Made by a program: the position numbers and the translations under genes
NCBI GenBank assembly: GCA_039818985.1
Contig: JBCBSU010000001.1
Coordinates: 1,576,367 to 1,640,366 of the forward strand
Direction: 5' to 3'
DNA: 64,000 nucleotides
DNA from: Pseudomonadota bacterium
GTDB lineage: Bacteria; Pseudomonadota; Alphaproteobacteria; Sphingomonadales; Sphingomonadaceae
Shown: piece by piece, positions 8,442-17,324 of the stretch
How the letters are laid out: every line of letters starts with the position of its first letter
How positions within the stretch are numbered: the first letter of the stretch is position 1
The notes under the pieces: model-generated
Told to the model about the DNA's origin: nothing
The model's database searches: none
Seen by the model: the letters and a program-made list of their open reading frames with translations, nothing else

Positions 8442-8735
8442 ATGGCCGACGACCCGATCTTATCCGCCTACCGCCAGAGCATCGACAATATCGACGCGGC
8501 GCTGGTCTTCATGCTGGCCGAGCGCTTCAAGATCACCCAGGCGGTGGGCGAGCACAAGGCCCGGTCCGAACTCGCCCCGGCCGACCCCGAGCGCGAGCAG
8601 CGGCAGATTGCCCGCCTCAAGCAGCTGGCACTGGATGCCAATCTCGATCCGGAATTCTCGGCGAAATTCCTGCGCTTCATCATTGATGAAGTGATCCGCC
8701 ACCATGAGCGATTGCGTGATGGCGTGGACGGTTAG
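8442..8735 (+). CDS. Chorismate mutase (AroQ type)
   Basis: Converts chorismate to prephenate, the branch step to Phe and Tyr. The 97-residue protein is the all-helical AroQ type: YRQSIDNIDAALVFMLAERFKITQAVGEHKA carries the first active-site Arg and Lys, and FSAKFLRFIIDEVIRHHERLRDG the C-terminal helix. ATG 8442 is preceded by AGGA at a good distance; an in-frame ATG at 8409 would add 11 residues and is less likely. It is a stand-alone domain with no prephenate dehydratase or dehydrogenase fused. It is divergent from ispB with 86 bases between the starts. Confidence 0.9.
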   Translation: MADDPILSAYRQSIDNIDAALVFMLAERFKITQAVGEHKARSELAPADPEREQRQIARLKQLALDANLDPEFSAKFLRFIIDEVIRHHERLRDGVDG

Positions 8736-8785
8736 CGATAGAATCTGCAGAGTGAATGGGTTGTCATGATCGTCACTATGGAGAC

Positions 8786-9697
8786 CTAAAGAAGATCTGC
8801 AGCAGCCTCTGTCATTAACATGAAATCATGCCCGACATCTGGAACCACCTGAAACGACCAAGCGAAATCCAGATTCTCTGCCTTTGCGATGCTCTGGCCT
8901 GCATTGAAGAAATTCCCCCCACGCTCCAGCCGGTTGGCACCTTGACGCAGTGCCGCTTTTGAAACATCCAGCGACCCAGTGTCAGTCGCTGTATCCTGTT
9001 CTCCGACCAAGACAATCAGTTTCTTCTCAATAGCTTGAGCAGATAGAGAATAGCCTTTGGGCAGTGTGTAGGGATAATCACCAGTGGTATCCGAGAAGGA
9101 ATAAACACCTGCATTTGCCGCAATCGCAATATTCAGACGCTCGTCAGGATAAAACAGCACCATGCGGTGGACAAATTGACCGCCGCCCGAGTGGCCAAAC
9201 ATATCATATTTCTCAATGCGAAAGTCATTATCAGACTCAATTTTCTCAATAATATTGTCGATGACCTGAAACGCCCATTCTTCTCGCGGGTTCTTTTCAC
9301 CAAAAAGGCCGAATAAGTTACCGTCCTGATAATCAATGGTCGTATATTTGTAGAATTTGTTGTGAAATTCGGGTGCTATAATGAGAATGTTCTTTTGATC
9401 GGCAATATCCAGCCATGCATCGAGATAGTCTTTCGCATTTCGTGACATACCATGCATCACGAAGAGAACCTGGTCTCCCGCTTGCCAGTCCTCAGGCCTA
9501 TGCGTCCAGACCCGGATTCTCTTCCTGTCTGTATTTTTATAGGCGGTCATCACAAAATGCCCGGTTCCGGCAGAGACTGTTGCATCAGGCGTGAGTGCAG
9601 GCCCTCGAGGCAAAAGATGCTTGTAGCTGCAACCGGTCGACACAAATGTGATAACGCACAGGCTGATAAAAATAGCGGCTATGCCAAGTTTTTTCAT
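8786..9697 (-). CDS. Putative alpha/beta-hydrolase lipoprotein
   Basis: The 303-residue protein has a lipoprotein signal ending in STGC (Cys23) and an alpha/beta-hydrolase fold. The pieces are VLFVMHGMSRNAKDY (oxyanion strand), FGHSGGGQFVHRM (nucleophile elbow with Ser near 170), IVLVGEQDTATDTG (acid) and a late VPDVGHDFM (His). The overall pattern resembles polyhydroxybutyrate-depolymerase or feruloyl-esterase-type hydrolases, but the substrate is unknown. ATG 9697 gives the cleanest signal peptide. The gene is visibly richer in A/T than its neighbours upstream and may have been acquired with the next two genes. Confidence 0.75.
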   Translation of the reverse strand: MKKLGIAAIFISLCVITFVSTGCSYKHLLPRGPALTPDATVSAGTGHFVMTAYKNTDRKRIRVWTHRPEDWQAGDQVLFVMHGMSRNAKDYLDAWLDIADQKNILIIAPEFHNKFYKYTTIDYQDGNLFGLFGEKNPREEWAFQVIDNIIEKIESDNDFRIEKYDMFGHSGGGQFVHRMVLFYPDERLNIAIAANAGVYSFSDTTGDYPYTLPKGYSLSAQAIEKKLIVLVGEQDTATDTGSLDVSKAALRQGANRLERGGNFFNAGQSIAKAENLDFAWSFQVVPDVGHDFMLMTEAAADLL

Positions 9698-9865
9698 CAA
9701 TTCTCATCCCGCAAAACATGCTTGAGGCACGCACTGGACGGCGCGCAATAAGTGCAGGGCTTGATGAAAATCGGTGGTTCTTCCAGCATGCTGGGACGAA
9801 ACGAAAAGATTTGTGACGAATGGATATCGTTAGAGCGCCAGCCAAGCTAAGCGCATAATCAGCGA

Positions 9866-10789
9866 TCAGGCCAGATGGTTTTTGGGAAGTGAGTGCAAGC
9901 GCTTTTGATTCTGCAGATCTGCAAGATCATACAGGATCGATTTTACCCGGGATCGCGATACCGGGATCAGGCGTGTGGTACCACGCAACCTCAGCCGCTT
10001 GTCTTGTGCATCACCGGTGATGTTCAACACCTTGTCCAGATTGACCATATGTGACCGGTGGCTTTGTCGATAATGCGCGATATGGTTTACCTGCTGCAAA
10101 AACGCAGTGAATGTAGACCGGATCAGTATCTCCGGATCTGTCAGCCTTGAGTCCAAAACGATCTGCACATAATTTCCCTCCGCCGATGCGCAGATAAAAT
10201 CGCCAGATTTGAAAACAAGCGGAGGTTCATTCCCCTCCCTTGCAATATGGATGATAGGCTCATCCGTCATAATATTTCCGGTCTGACTCATCTTTGGGGT
10301 GTTTCTACCCAGCATTTTCGCCATTTCCCGGATTACCAACACTGTTCGTGTGACAACCACCAAAAGCGGTGTGACTGTCAGTGCAAAATAGAGAAAAAGT
10401 ACGGCATTTGATAATGATATCGGGACCTGACCTTGTCCTATACGCAGCGCATAAACTGTCATGCTTGCTGCGATTGTGACGGCTAGTGTCGTTGCAATTT
10501 CCACATAAAGGCGTTTGCTGCGAAAACGCGGATATTTCCGCAAAAAGCCTGAGGCCAGCCGATAAAAGCCATAGGTGTACAGGAAGACGATGATTGCTGT
10601 GCTGATGGATACAAAAACCAGGTCGGGCAGGCTGGATTCGTCTAGCTGAAAAGGCTGATACAGGACGATGAATATCGCAAGGAAAAGAGTGCTCCCTGCA
10701 ACGACTTTGCTCAATATGCGGTCATCAAGCTCCAAAACAGAGCTGGCCTTAAGCGCAGTTCCAACCGTCTCTAAAGTCGATAAAGCCAT
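9866..10789 (-). CDS. Membrane-bound LytTR-family transcription regulator
   Basis: The 307-residue protein has about four membrane helices in its first 175 residues (LFLAIFIVLY, FVSISTAIIVFLYTYGFY, IATTLAVTIAASMTVYAL, NAVLFLYFALTVTPLLVVV). A C-terminal LytTR DNA-binding domain follows at about 195-295 (FICASAEGNYVQIVLDS... RSTFTAFLQQVNHIAHYRQSHRSHMVNLDKV... RLIPVSRSRVKSI). Such one-piece membrane LytTR proteins control nearby genes in many alphaproteobacteria. It lies between a hydrolase and an S41 peptidase on the same strand, which are the obvious candidate targets. It does not look like a two-component response regulator: no receiver domain is present. Confidence 0.85.
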   Translation of the reverse strand: MALSTLETVGTALKASSVLELDDRILSKVVAGSTLFLAIFIVLYQPFQLDESSLPDLVFVSISTAIIVFLYTYGFYRLASGFLRKYPRFRSKRLYVEIATTLAVTIAASMTVYALRIGQGQVPISLSNAVLFLYFALTVTPLLVVVTRTVLVIREMAKMLGRNTPKMSQTGNIMTDEPIIHIAREGNEPPLVFKSGDFICASAEGNYVQIVLDSRLTDPEILIRSTFTAFLQQVNHIAHYRQSHRSHMVNLDKVLNITGDAQDKRLRLRGTTRLIPVSRSRVKSILYDLADLQNQKRLHSLPKNHLA

Positions 10790-10869
10790 GATGGTCTGTA
10801 CGATAATCCTGCAATGGTTAGATAGACGAATTTACAGCAACAGCTTGCCAATTCCAAAATTCTGCTTCG

Positions 10870-12246
10870 CTATATACGCCGCAAAAACGCCGCATCGCTC
10901 TCCCCCTTATCCTGCAGAATATCCGGCATCACAGGCCCAACACGCGCATCGCCACTGGGCCTGAGAAATTCACGTGTCGCGATATAGGCGTTGAACCCGG
11001 TTGTGGGTAAACGTGTTGGCATCATATTGCCGGTTTGATTGGCAAAGCCACCGGTGGGCGTGCCGATCAGCCTGGCAATGCCATGATCCTGCATTGCTGT
11101 CGCAAAGAGGATGGATGCCGAATAGCTCAGTTCATCTATCCAGACATAGCTTTGCCCGCTGAACCGCTGGTCGGGTGAAACAGGCTCTATCTGCTCTGCA
11201 TCCATATCGAATTCGCGCATGGTTCCTGGCTCGCCATACCATCCCAATATACCATTATTGTCTTCATTCAGCTTTTCGCGCGCCCGGGCCACTTGCGTAA
11301 CCGGCTTGTCGATGAGGCGACTTATGATCTGTGCGCCAGCATCGCTCTGCCCCCCGGTATTGCCGCGAATATCAATCACCAGCCTGTCTGTACCGCGCCT
11401 GTTCAGTTGGGCGAAGCAATCCGCAATCTGTTTCTCAAAAAAAGCCGGGTCTTCATCGACATCAAAGGTCGGCACGCGCAGCACAGCCATGCCGGGCATG
11501 GGCCAGGCAATCTCGGGCACATAGCGGGTCTTGGCATCATCAGCCTCCCAGGGATCGCCCGATTTCCACACGATTTGGCGCGTCGCACTGCCCTCCCGCA
11601 TGACAATGGAGAAGCGGTCGCGCCAGCCAAGCACGCAATCAAGCCATTGGGGCAGCAGCAGGGAAAGAATATAGCCACGCAATATCTCGGTTTCGCCATG
11701 GCTATAGGGCCTGATCCGCCCCAATATCCGGGAAGCATCAACACCATTTATCGCGAGTATCTCGGCTCCGCCTTTCAGCAACGGATATTCGCTGCCCTGA
11801 TGTGTCCAGCTGCTGCGCAGGGAGAAGCTGCCGTCAGGATTCACATCCACACCGAAAGGAAATTGCTTGTCCATGTCATCATAGGGACCACGGCCATTAA
11901 GTGATGGCATCAAAAGAGTATGGGCATCGCGGAAATAGGGATTCATCCTGCCGAATGCCCGGAACGCATCTTGTCGGCTAAGAGGTTGCGTAATTGAGGC
12001 GGCGACGGCCTGAAATGCGGTTTCGGTCGCATCATCCAGCTGATTGTGGCCATGCCATCGCGGATGCCTTTGCAACAGCGCCTGTCGCCATATTTTCAGA
12101 TCCTTTTTCAAGGCTTCAAGCGCAAATGGCCCCGGTGCCGATGACGGTTCTTTCATGATCAGAAAACCGGTGCCTGCCGTAGCGGCTATAGTGGCAACCG
12201 CGCCGCCGCCTATGAGCGCCTTGCGGCGTGTCAGCTGGATGCTCAT
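10870..12246 (-). CDS. S41-family peptidase with twin-arginine-like signal
   Basis: The 458-residue protein starts at ATG 12246, giving a signal with LTRRKALIGGG followed by a hydrophobic stretch, a plausible Tat or Sec signal. The C-terminal half resembles tail-specific (S41) proteases: RLVIDIRGNTGGQSDAGAQII, then YVWIDELSYSASILFATAMQDHGIARLIGTPTGG, where a Ser of LSYSAS would be the nucleophile. No PDZ domain is obvious. It is the first gene of an A/T-rich minus-strand trio and is preceded by a palindrome-rich region. The substrate is unknown. Confidence 0.82.
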   Translation of the reverse strand: MSIQLTRRKALIGGGAVATIAATAGTGFLIMKEPSSAPGPFALEALKKDLKIWRQALLQRHPRWHGHNQLDDATETAFQAVAASITQPLSRQDAFRAFGRMNPYFRDAHTLLMPSLNGRGPYDDMDKQFPFGVDVNPDGSFSLRSSWTHQGSEYPLLKGGAEILAINGVDASRILGRIRPYSHGETEILRGYILSLLLPQWLDCVLGWRDRFSIVMREGSATRQIVWKSGDPWEADDAKTRYVPEIAWPMPGMAVLRVPTFDVDEDPAFFEKQIADCFAQLNRRGTDRLVIDIRGNTGGQSDAGAQIISRLIDKPVTQVARAREKLNEDNNGILGWYGEPGTMREFDMDAEQIEPVSPDQRFSGQSYVWIDELSYSASILFATAMQDHGIARLIGTPTGGFANQTGNMMPTRLPTTGFNAYIATREFLRPSGDARVGPVMPDILQDKGESDAAFLRRI

Positions 12247-12715
12247 AGCAGCACCCCGATATTGCAGTTGGGCAGCTTGGCAGTGGTCAAATTGTACATC
12301 ATTCAGAGAACCTTTTTGCAGCGGAAGCACATGGCATCAGGAATCATTATCGATAATCGATATCATCGACTATAGATGCTTTATTGATAGTCAATAATTT
12401 AATTATTGATAAACAATGTTTATAGCTTTGCGACTGCTGTCGCCGCCACTCGCTTTGCTCCCTGAATGTGCCTCATGTCCTACGCCCGGTCCCGCCTGCT
12501 ATTATCGCAGCAACTCTTGCTTATCTGTTTTTCTGATGCTGGCATTTCGGTGCATATCCGCACATGGTCTCACCCCGTAACAATAGCGATACAGTGGATT
12601 AAAAACACATATTTTTCAGCATATTAGAGGCGTCAACTTACCCGGAACTCATGGGTGACAGCGTGTCACCCTGTGTCACTCTTTACTGGAATGGATGGAG
12701 TCTTCCAGACAGGGC
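12247..12715. promoter_or_regulatory. A/T-rich intergenic region with clustered palindromes
   Basis: No convincing gene lies in these 469 bases between the S41 peptidase start and the histidine kinase stop. The part nearest the peptidase has a perfect 12-bp palindrome ATTATCGATAAT (12346-12357), an inverted repeat TTATTGA-tag-TCAATAA (12381-12397) and a further TTATTGATAA copy just after it. The shared core TAT(C/T)GATA at roughly helical spacing suggests operator sites upstream of the peptidase gene. The LytTR regulator two genes away is a possible binder, but that is only an inference. The remainder (12420-12715) shows nothing recognisable. Confidence 0.4.
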
Positions 12716-14263
12716 TTACGCTGCCAAAGGCAGTTTTATCCGCACCAACAAACCGCCCAGGTCTTCGCTTTCTTCGAGCGTAACTGTGCCATCATAAATC
12801 TCGACGACATCGCGGACGATGGCGAGGCCCAGTCCGGTGCCGGGTTTGCTGGTGTCGAGCCGGGCGCCGCGATCGAAAATATGATCGCGCTCTTCAGCCG
12901 GAATGCCGGTGCCGTCATCCTCGACCCAGATTTCGGCATTTTCGCCGGCGCTATCGACACCGATGGTCACGAACACGCTGCCGCCACCATATTTGGCAGC
13001 GTTCTCGATAACATTGCCGAGAATCTCGTCGAGATCCTGACGTTCGACGCTGACGGCAATATCGCGCTTACCGTCAAGATCGAAACGCACATGCGAATAA
13101 AGCCGGGTCACCGCGCGTTCGACCGCCTCGACGCTTTGCCACACATTGGCACGGCTATGCGCATGACCACGCCGACCGACCGCGCGCGCGCGAGCCAGAT
13201 GGTGATCAACCTGGCGGCGCATCACCCGCGCCTCGCGAATCACGGTATCGGAAAGGTCATCCGCCTGCGCCGTTGCCGCATTCATCACCACCGTAAGCGG
13301 CGTTTTCAGCGCGTGCGCCAGATTGCCGGCATGACGACGCGCTTCCTCGGCCTGGCGCTCATTATGTTCGAGCAGCGCGTTGAGTTCATCGACCATCGGC
13401 ATGACTTCGCGCGGCAGGCTTTCGGTCACCCGGTCCTGCTGGCCGGTGCGCATCGCATAAATCGCCTGACGAACGCGTCGCAGCGGCCACAGCCCGTAAA
13501 AGGTCTGCAATGTCGCCAGGATGATCAGTCCAAGGCCGAGCAGCACGAAGCTGTAGAAGATCGTCTGACGGACATCGGCAAGCTGTTCATCCAGCTCATT
13601 GCGGCTCTGCGCCACCATGAACCACCATTGGACATCCGATCCGGGCAGATAAATCCCGCGCTCGATTACCCGCAAAACGCCATCATTGCGTGGCTGGATC
13701 GATGATGAGCGCACCTCTGCCGGCTCATCGCCATCGAGAACATCGCCGGCCGGCTCGGTAAGCTGGGTGATCTTGGTGGTATCATAGATATAGGCCGCTT
13801 CGGCTCCGCTGTCAGCGCGCGGCGTCAGGCTGCGGTCCCAGAGCGAACGTGACGGGAAATCCTGATGTCCGTCGCCACTAATCTGCCAGTACAGACCGCT
13901 ATCGGGTTCGAGGAAGCGCTGGTCGCCCAGCGGTCGGTTGAACAGCACCTCACCGTCAGGCCCGATCTCGGCGGAGGTGATCATGGCGTTCAGCACATAT
14001 TCGAGCTGCTCATCGAAATTGGCGGTGATGGTGGTGGTCAATATGCGATCGAGGATCAGGCCGCCGCCGAAGAGCAGTACCAATATCCATGCCGCCGCGA
14101 TGCTGATCATGCGGCGGTTTAGCGAGCCGGTATGCGGCGGCGTTACCTGTCCGGCAGAGGGATCTCCTGCCGCACCTCCGGTCATTTCCTGTAATGCTGG
14201 CCGAGCGGGCAAATCCGGTGCGGTCACCGGAGTAAATCTGTCCTCGGGATCGCGGTCAGCCAT
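12716..14263 (-). CDS. Sensor histidine kinase (PhoQ/FeuQ-like)
   Basis: Inner-membrane sensor of 515 residues. Membrane helices lie at about 53-72 and 235-257 around a periplasmic sensor domain of about 160 residues, followed by a HAMP-like linker. The dimerisation helix has HALKTP with the phospho-accepting His317, and the ATPase domain shows NVIENAAKYGG (N box), VEDDGTGIP (G1) and KPGTGLGLAIV (G2). The N-terminal 50 residues are a polar, proline-rich cytoplasmic extension. It overlaps the response regulator by 8 bases, so the two are translated together. FeuQ-like identity is inferred from gene order with a PepSY protein. Confidence 0.9.
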   Translation of the reverse strand: MADRDPEDRFTPVTAPDLPARPALQEMTGGAAGDPSAGQVTPPHTGSLNRRMISIAAAWILVLLFGGGLILDRILTTTITANFDEQLEYVLNAMITSAEIGPDGEVLFNRPLGDQRFLEPDSGLYWQISGDGHQDFPSRSLWDRSLTPRADSGAEAAYIYDTTKITQLTEPAGDVLDGDEPAEVRSSSIQPRNDGVLRVIERGIYLPGSDVQWWFMVAQSRNELDEQLADVRQTIFYSFVLLGLGLIILATLQTFYGLWPLRRVRQAIYAMRTGQQDRVTESLPREVMPMVDELNALLEHNERQAEEARRHAGNLAHALKTPLTVVMNAATAQADDLSDTVIREARVMRRQVDHHLARARAVGRRGHAHSRANVWQSVEAVERAVTRLYSHVRFDLDGKRDIAVSVERQDLDEILGNVIENAAKYGGGSVFVTIGVDSAGENAEIWVEDDGTGIPAEERDHIFDRGARLDTSKPGTGLGLAIVRDVVEIYDGTVTLEESEDLGGLLVRIKLPLAA

Positions 14264-14930
14264 CCCGCTCTTCTGGGTCTTCCAGACTATAGCCCAGACC
14301 TCGGATGGTGGTGATCACATCGCTGCCCAGCTTCTTGCGGATGCGAGTAACGAACACCTCTATAGTATTGGAATCACGGTCGAAATCCTGATCGTAAATG
14401 TGCTCGATCAGCTCGGTGCGTGACACGACCTTGCCCTTGTGGTGCATCAGATAGGATAGCAGTTTATATTCCTGCGCGGTGAGCTTTACCGGCTCGCCTG
14501 CCAGCGTGACCTTGCCCGAGCGCGTATCGAGCCGCACTTCTCCAGCGGTCAACTCCGAGCTGGCATTGCCGGTGGAACGGCGGATCAGCGCCCGCAACCG
14601 TGCGATCAGTTCCTCGGTCTGGAACGGCTTGGCGAGATAGTCATCGGCACCGGCATCGAGCCCGGCAACTTTGTCGGACCAGCTGTCACGCGCCGTCAGT
14701 ACCAGTACTGGAAAAGTGCGCCCTTCGCGCCGCCACATGGTCAGCACCGTCAGTCCGTCAATCTCCGGCAGGCCGAGGTCGAGGATCACCGCGTCGTAAT
14801 TTTCCGTCGAGCCAAGAAAATGGCCGTCTTCGCCATCGGTCGACAGATCAACCGCATAGCCCGATCCTTCCAGCGTCGTCTTGAGCTGCTGGCCCAATGT
14901 TGGCTCATCCTCGACAATCAATAGCCGCAT
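14256..14930 (-). CDS. OmpR-family response regulator (FeuP-like)
   Basis: DNA-binding partner of the kinase, 224 residues. The receiver domain shows VEDEP at 6-10, the phosphorylation site Asp51 (VILDLGLPEIDG), LTARDSW and the conserved Lys in LAKPFQ. The C-terminal winged helix has LTAQEYKLLSYLMHHKGKVVSRTELIEHIYDQDFDRDSNTIEVFVTRIRKKLG, the PhoP/OmpR type. The first gene of the operon is probably the PepSY gene 107 bases upstream, or transcription starts in that gap. In Rhizobiaceae FeuP-FeuQ control cyclic glucan export and envelope genes; the targets here are unknown. Confidence 0.92.
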   Translation of the reverse strand: MRLLIVEDEPTLGQQLKTTLEGSGYAVDLSTDGEDGHFLGSTENYDAVILDLGLPEIDGLTVLTMWRREGRTFPVLVLTARDSWSDKVAGLDAGADDYLAKPFQTEELIARLRALIRRSTGNASSELTAGEVRLDTRSGKVTLAGEPVKLTAQEYKLLSYLMHHKGKVVSRTELIEHIYDQDFDRDSNTIEVFVTRIRKKLGSDVITTIRGLGYSLEDPEERDG

Positions 14931-15037
14931 GACATTCTCCCTGTCTCAGGCCGGTGCCCCGATTCATATCTCACCGGGCAAGCCATATTATTATAGCTGA
15001 GGTCAAGTTTTTTGGGCAAATTACGGAAATGTCGGGC

Positions 15038-15355
15038 TCAGCCGCGCTGGCGCAGGATACGACCGGTGCGGCCATCGACATCGACAAACACCACATGATT
15101 GTTGTCGCGGATAAATTTGAGGCGATAGATTCGCGTTCGCGGGTCAAATTCGGGACCCAGATAGGTCATGCCCTTCATCCTGGGCAGCACTGCGGCCTCA
15201 ATCTCTTTCAGCGACTTGACCTGGCCGTCGAGCATCTGCTGGCGCGCATTTTCTTCGGCGCCACGGCGTTGCGCCTGTGCATCGTCCACAGCCAGTGGAG
15301 TCAGCAATGCAATGCCCAGCGGCAGCAGGAACAGACGCAAGGAAGAATAGACCAT
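15038..15355 (-). CDS. Small periplasmic PepSY-like protein (FeuN-like position)
   Basis: The 105-residue protein has a Sec signal peptide (FLLPLGIALLTPLAVDDAQA, cleavage near residue 28). One PepSY-like unit follows: VKSLKEIEAAVLPRMKGMTYLGPEFDPRTRIYRLKFIRDNNHVVFVDVDGRTGRILRQRG, with the typical ending in which a strand is followed by D-x-x-T/G-G-x-I. It lies directly upstream of the response regulator and kinase on the same strand. In Sinorhizobium a small periplasmic PepSY protein, FeuN, inhibits the FeuP-FeuQ pathway. The matching gene order suggests a similar job here, which is an inference. Confidence 0.78.
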   Translation of the reverse strand: MVYSSLRLFLLPLGIALLTPLAVDDAQAQRRGAEENARQQMLDGQVKSLKEIEAAVLPRMKGMTYLGPEFDPRTRIYRLKFIRDNNHVVFVDVDGRTGRILRQRG

Positions 15356-15369
15356 CCGATTGCAATAGC

Positions 15370-15383
15370 TTCAATCGATTGAA
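15370..15383. promoter_or_regulatory. 14-bp perfect palindrome in a divergent promoter region
   Basis: TTCAATCGATTGAA reads the same on both strands. It lies 15 bases upstream of the PepSY gene start and 91 bases upstream of the ABC-F gene start, in the only space where both promoters can sit. It could be an operator for either gene, perhaps for autoregulation of the two-component unit. Confidence 0.4.
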
Positions 15384-15473
15384 TAGCAAGTGAATGGCAC
15401 AATCCCGGCATCCATGCGGGATTGTGGCGGCGCTGCTTGTATCGCCAGCCGCAACACCTTATGCGCTTGCACC

Positions 15474-17297
15474 ATGGCGACACCCCCTATCCTCTCGCAT
15501 GAAGGCCTTGGTCTTATCCAGGGCAGCGGCTGGCTGTTTCAGGATATCGACCTGCATATCGGCCCGCGCGACCGGCTGGCGCTGATCGGGCGCAATGGCG
15601 CAGGCAAGACGACGCTGTTGCGGCTGATCGCCGACGAGATCGAGTCGGATCGCGGCAAACGTACCATCGTTCCGGGTACCAAAGTCGTTATGCTGCCTCA
15701 GGACCCCGACTTTTCCAGCCATGAACGGCTGATCGATTATGCAACACATGGCGATAATGGTCCGCCCGAACATGGTGCACGCGCCATTGCCGACCAGATC
15801 GGCATTGACCTCGACCGGGCTTCGGCCAGCGCCAGTGGCGGCGAGAAGCGCCGCGCCGCCATCTGTCGTACGCTCGCGCAGGACCCGGACCTGCTGCTGC
15901 TCGACGAGCCGACCAACCATCTCGACCTTGCCGCGATCAACTGGCTGGAGGACTGGCTGGGCAGATATAGCGGCGCGTTTATTGCGATCTCGCATGACCG
16001 GACATTTCTTACCCGACTGACAAAGCAGACCTTGTGGCTCGACCGGGGCGCGCTGCGGCGTCGCGAGATCGGTTTTGGCGGCTATGATGCGTGGATGGAA
16101 AAAGTCTATGCCGAAGAAGCGCGGGCAGCGGAAAAGCTCGATGCCAAGCTGAAGATCGAGGCGCACTGGCTGGAGCGTGGCGTCACCGCGCGGCGCAAGC
16201 GCAATCAGGGCCGGCTGGAAAAACTCTATGAAATGCGGGCCCAGCGCGCTGCCATGCTCGGCCCCAGCGGCAAGGCCAAGCTGGCTGTGGTCAGCGATGA
16301 TGTGCGCACCAAGTCGGTGATCGTCGCCGAGGATATTTCCAAATCCTTCGGAGAAGGCGAGGAGAAGCGCAGCGTCATCCGCAATTTCAGCCTGCGTATT
16401 CAGCGCGGTGACCGTATCGGCGTGGTCGGTCATAATGGTGCGGGAAAGACGACTCTGCTCAAGCTGCTCACCGGCGATCTGGAACCTGATAGCGGCAGCG
16501 TCACCCATGCCAAAACGCTGGACGGGGTAATCATTGACCAGCAACGCAGCCTGATGGCGCCGGACAAGCGGGTACGCGATGTGCTGGCCGAGGGCGGCGA
16601 CTGGATCGATGTACGCGGAGTGCGCAAACATGTGCAGGGCTATCTCAAGGAGTTCCTTTTCGATCCCGGCATTGTCGACACCAAGGTCGGCATATTGTCC
16701 GGCGGTGAGCGGTCGCGGCTATTGCTGGCGCGCGAATTTGCGCGTGCTTCCAATCTGCTGGTGCTCGACGAGCCGACCAATGACCTCGACCTGGAAACAC
16801 TCGACCTGCTGCAGGAAGTCATCGCCGATTATGACGGTACGGTCCTGATCGTCAGCCATGACCGGGATTTTCTCGACAAGACGGTAACCGTGACGCTTGG
16901 GCTGGATGGCTCGGGCTTTGTCGATATCGTCGCCGGCGGCTATGCCGACTGGGAGAAGAAGCGGCATGACAATAAACGGCAAAAACCATCTGAAAAAGCA
17001 GGTAAATCATCGACTCACGAAAAGGCACAGCCGCGTGCCCGAAAAGCGGGAAAGACCAAGCTCAGCTACAAGGATCAGCGCGACTATGATCGGCTGCCCG
17101 ATCATATAACCACGCTGGAAACAGAGATGGCCGATATCGAGATGCAGTTGGCCGATCCTGATCTGTACAGCCGCGATGCCGAACTATTCGCAACACTCAC
17201 CGCGCGTCTCGATGCAAAACGCGCGGACAAAGAGGCGGCAGAAGAACGCTGGCTGTTGCTGGCCGAAGAAGTCGAAGCGATGGCAGAACAATCCTGA
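15474..17297 (+). CDS. ABC-F family ATPase (Uup-like)
   Basis: Soluble ATPase with two ABC domains and no membrane segments, 607 residues. Domain 1 has GRNGAGKTT, signature SASGGEKRRAA and LLLLDEPTNHLDL. Domain 2 has GHNGAGKTT, signature LSGGERSRL and LLVLDEPTNDLDL. A charged interdomain linker carries VTARRKRNQGRLEKLYEMRAQ. The C-terminal extension ends in a coiled coil (LPDHITTLETEMADIEMQLADPDLYSRDAELFATLTARL), as in Uup. ABC-F proteins act on the ribosome, and Uup also protects against transposon excision in E. coli. ATG 15474 fits the family start; an upstream extension is unrelated. Confidence 0.93.
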   Translation: MATPPILSHEGLGLIQGSGWLFQDIDLHIGPRDRLALIGRNGAGKTTLLRLIADEIESDRGKRTIVPGTKVVMLPQDPDFSSHERLIDYATHGDNGPPEHGARAIADQIGIDLDRASASASGGEKRRAAICRTLAQDPDLLLLDEPTNHLDLAAINWLEDWLGRYSGAFIAISHDRTFLTRLTKQTLWLDRGALRRREIGFGGYDAWMEKVYAEEARAAEKLDAKLKIEAHWLERGVTARRKRNQGRLEKLYEMRAQRAAMLGPSGKAKLAVVSDDVRTKSVIVAEDISKSFGEGEEKRSVIRNFSLRIQRGDRIGVVGHNGAGKTTLLKLLTGDLEPDSGSVTHAKTLDGVIIDQQRSLMAPDKRVRDVLAEGGDWIDVRGVRKHVQGYLKEFLFDPGIVDTKVGILSGGERSRLLLAREFARASNLLVLDEPTNDLDLETLDLLQEVIADYDGTVLIVSHDRDFLDKTVTVTLGLDGSGFVDIVAGGYADWEKKRHDNKRQKPSEKAGKSSTHEKAQPRARKAGKTKLSYKDQRDYDRLPDHITTLETEMADIEMQLADPDLYSRDAELFATLTARLDAKRADKEAAEERWLLLAEEVEAMAEQS

Positions 17298-17324
17298 GGA
17301 TAGCAGCCTAACCTTCTGCTATCC
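17298..17324. terminator. Bidirectional hairpin between convergent genes
   Basis: Perfect 9-bp inverted repeat GGATAGCAG (17298-17306) and CTGCTATCC (17316-17324) directly after the ABC-F stop codon. It overlaps the last codons of the convergent DUF6456 gene (stop at 17308-17310), so a terminator and a coding end share the same bases. No long T-run is present. Confidence 0.5.
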
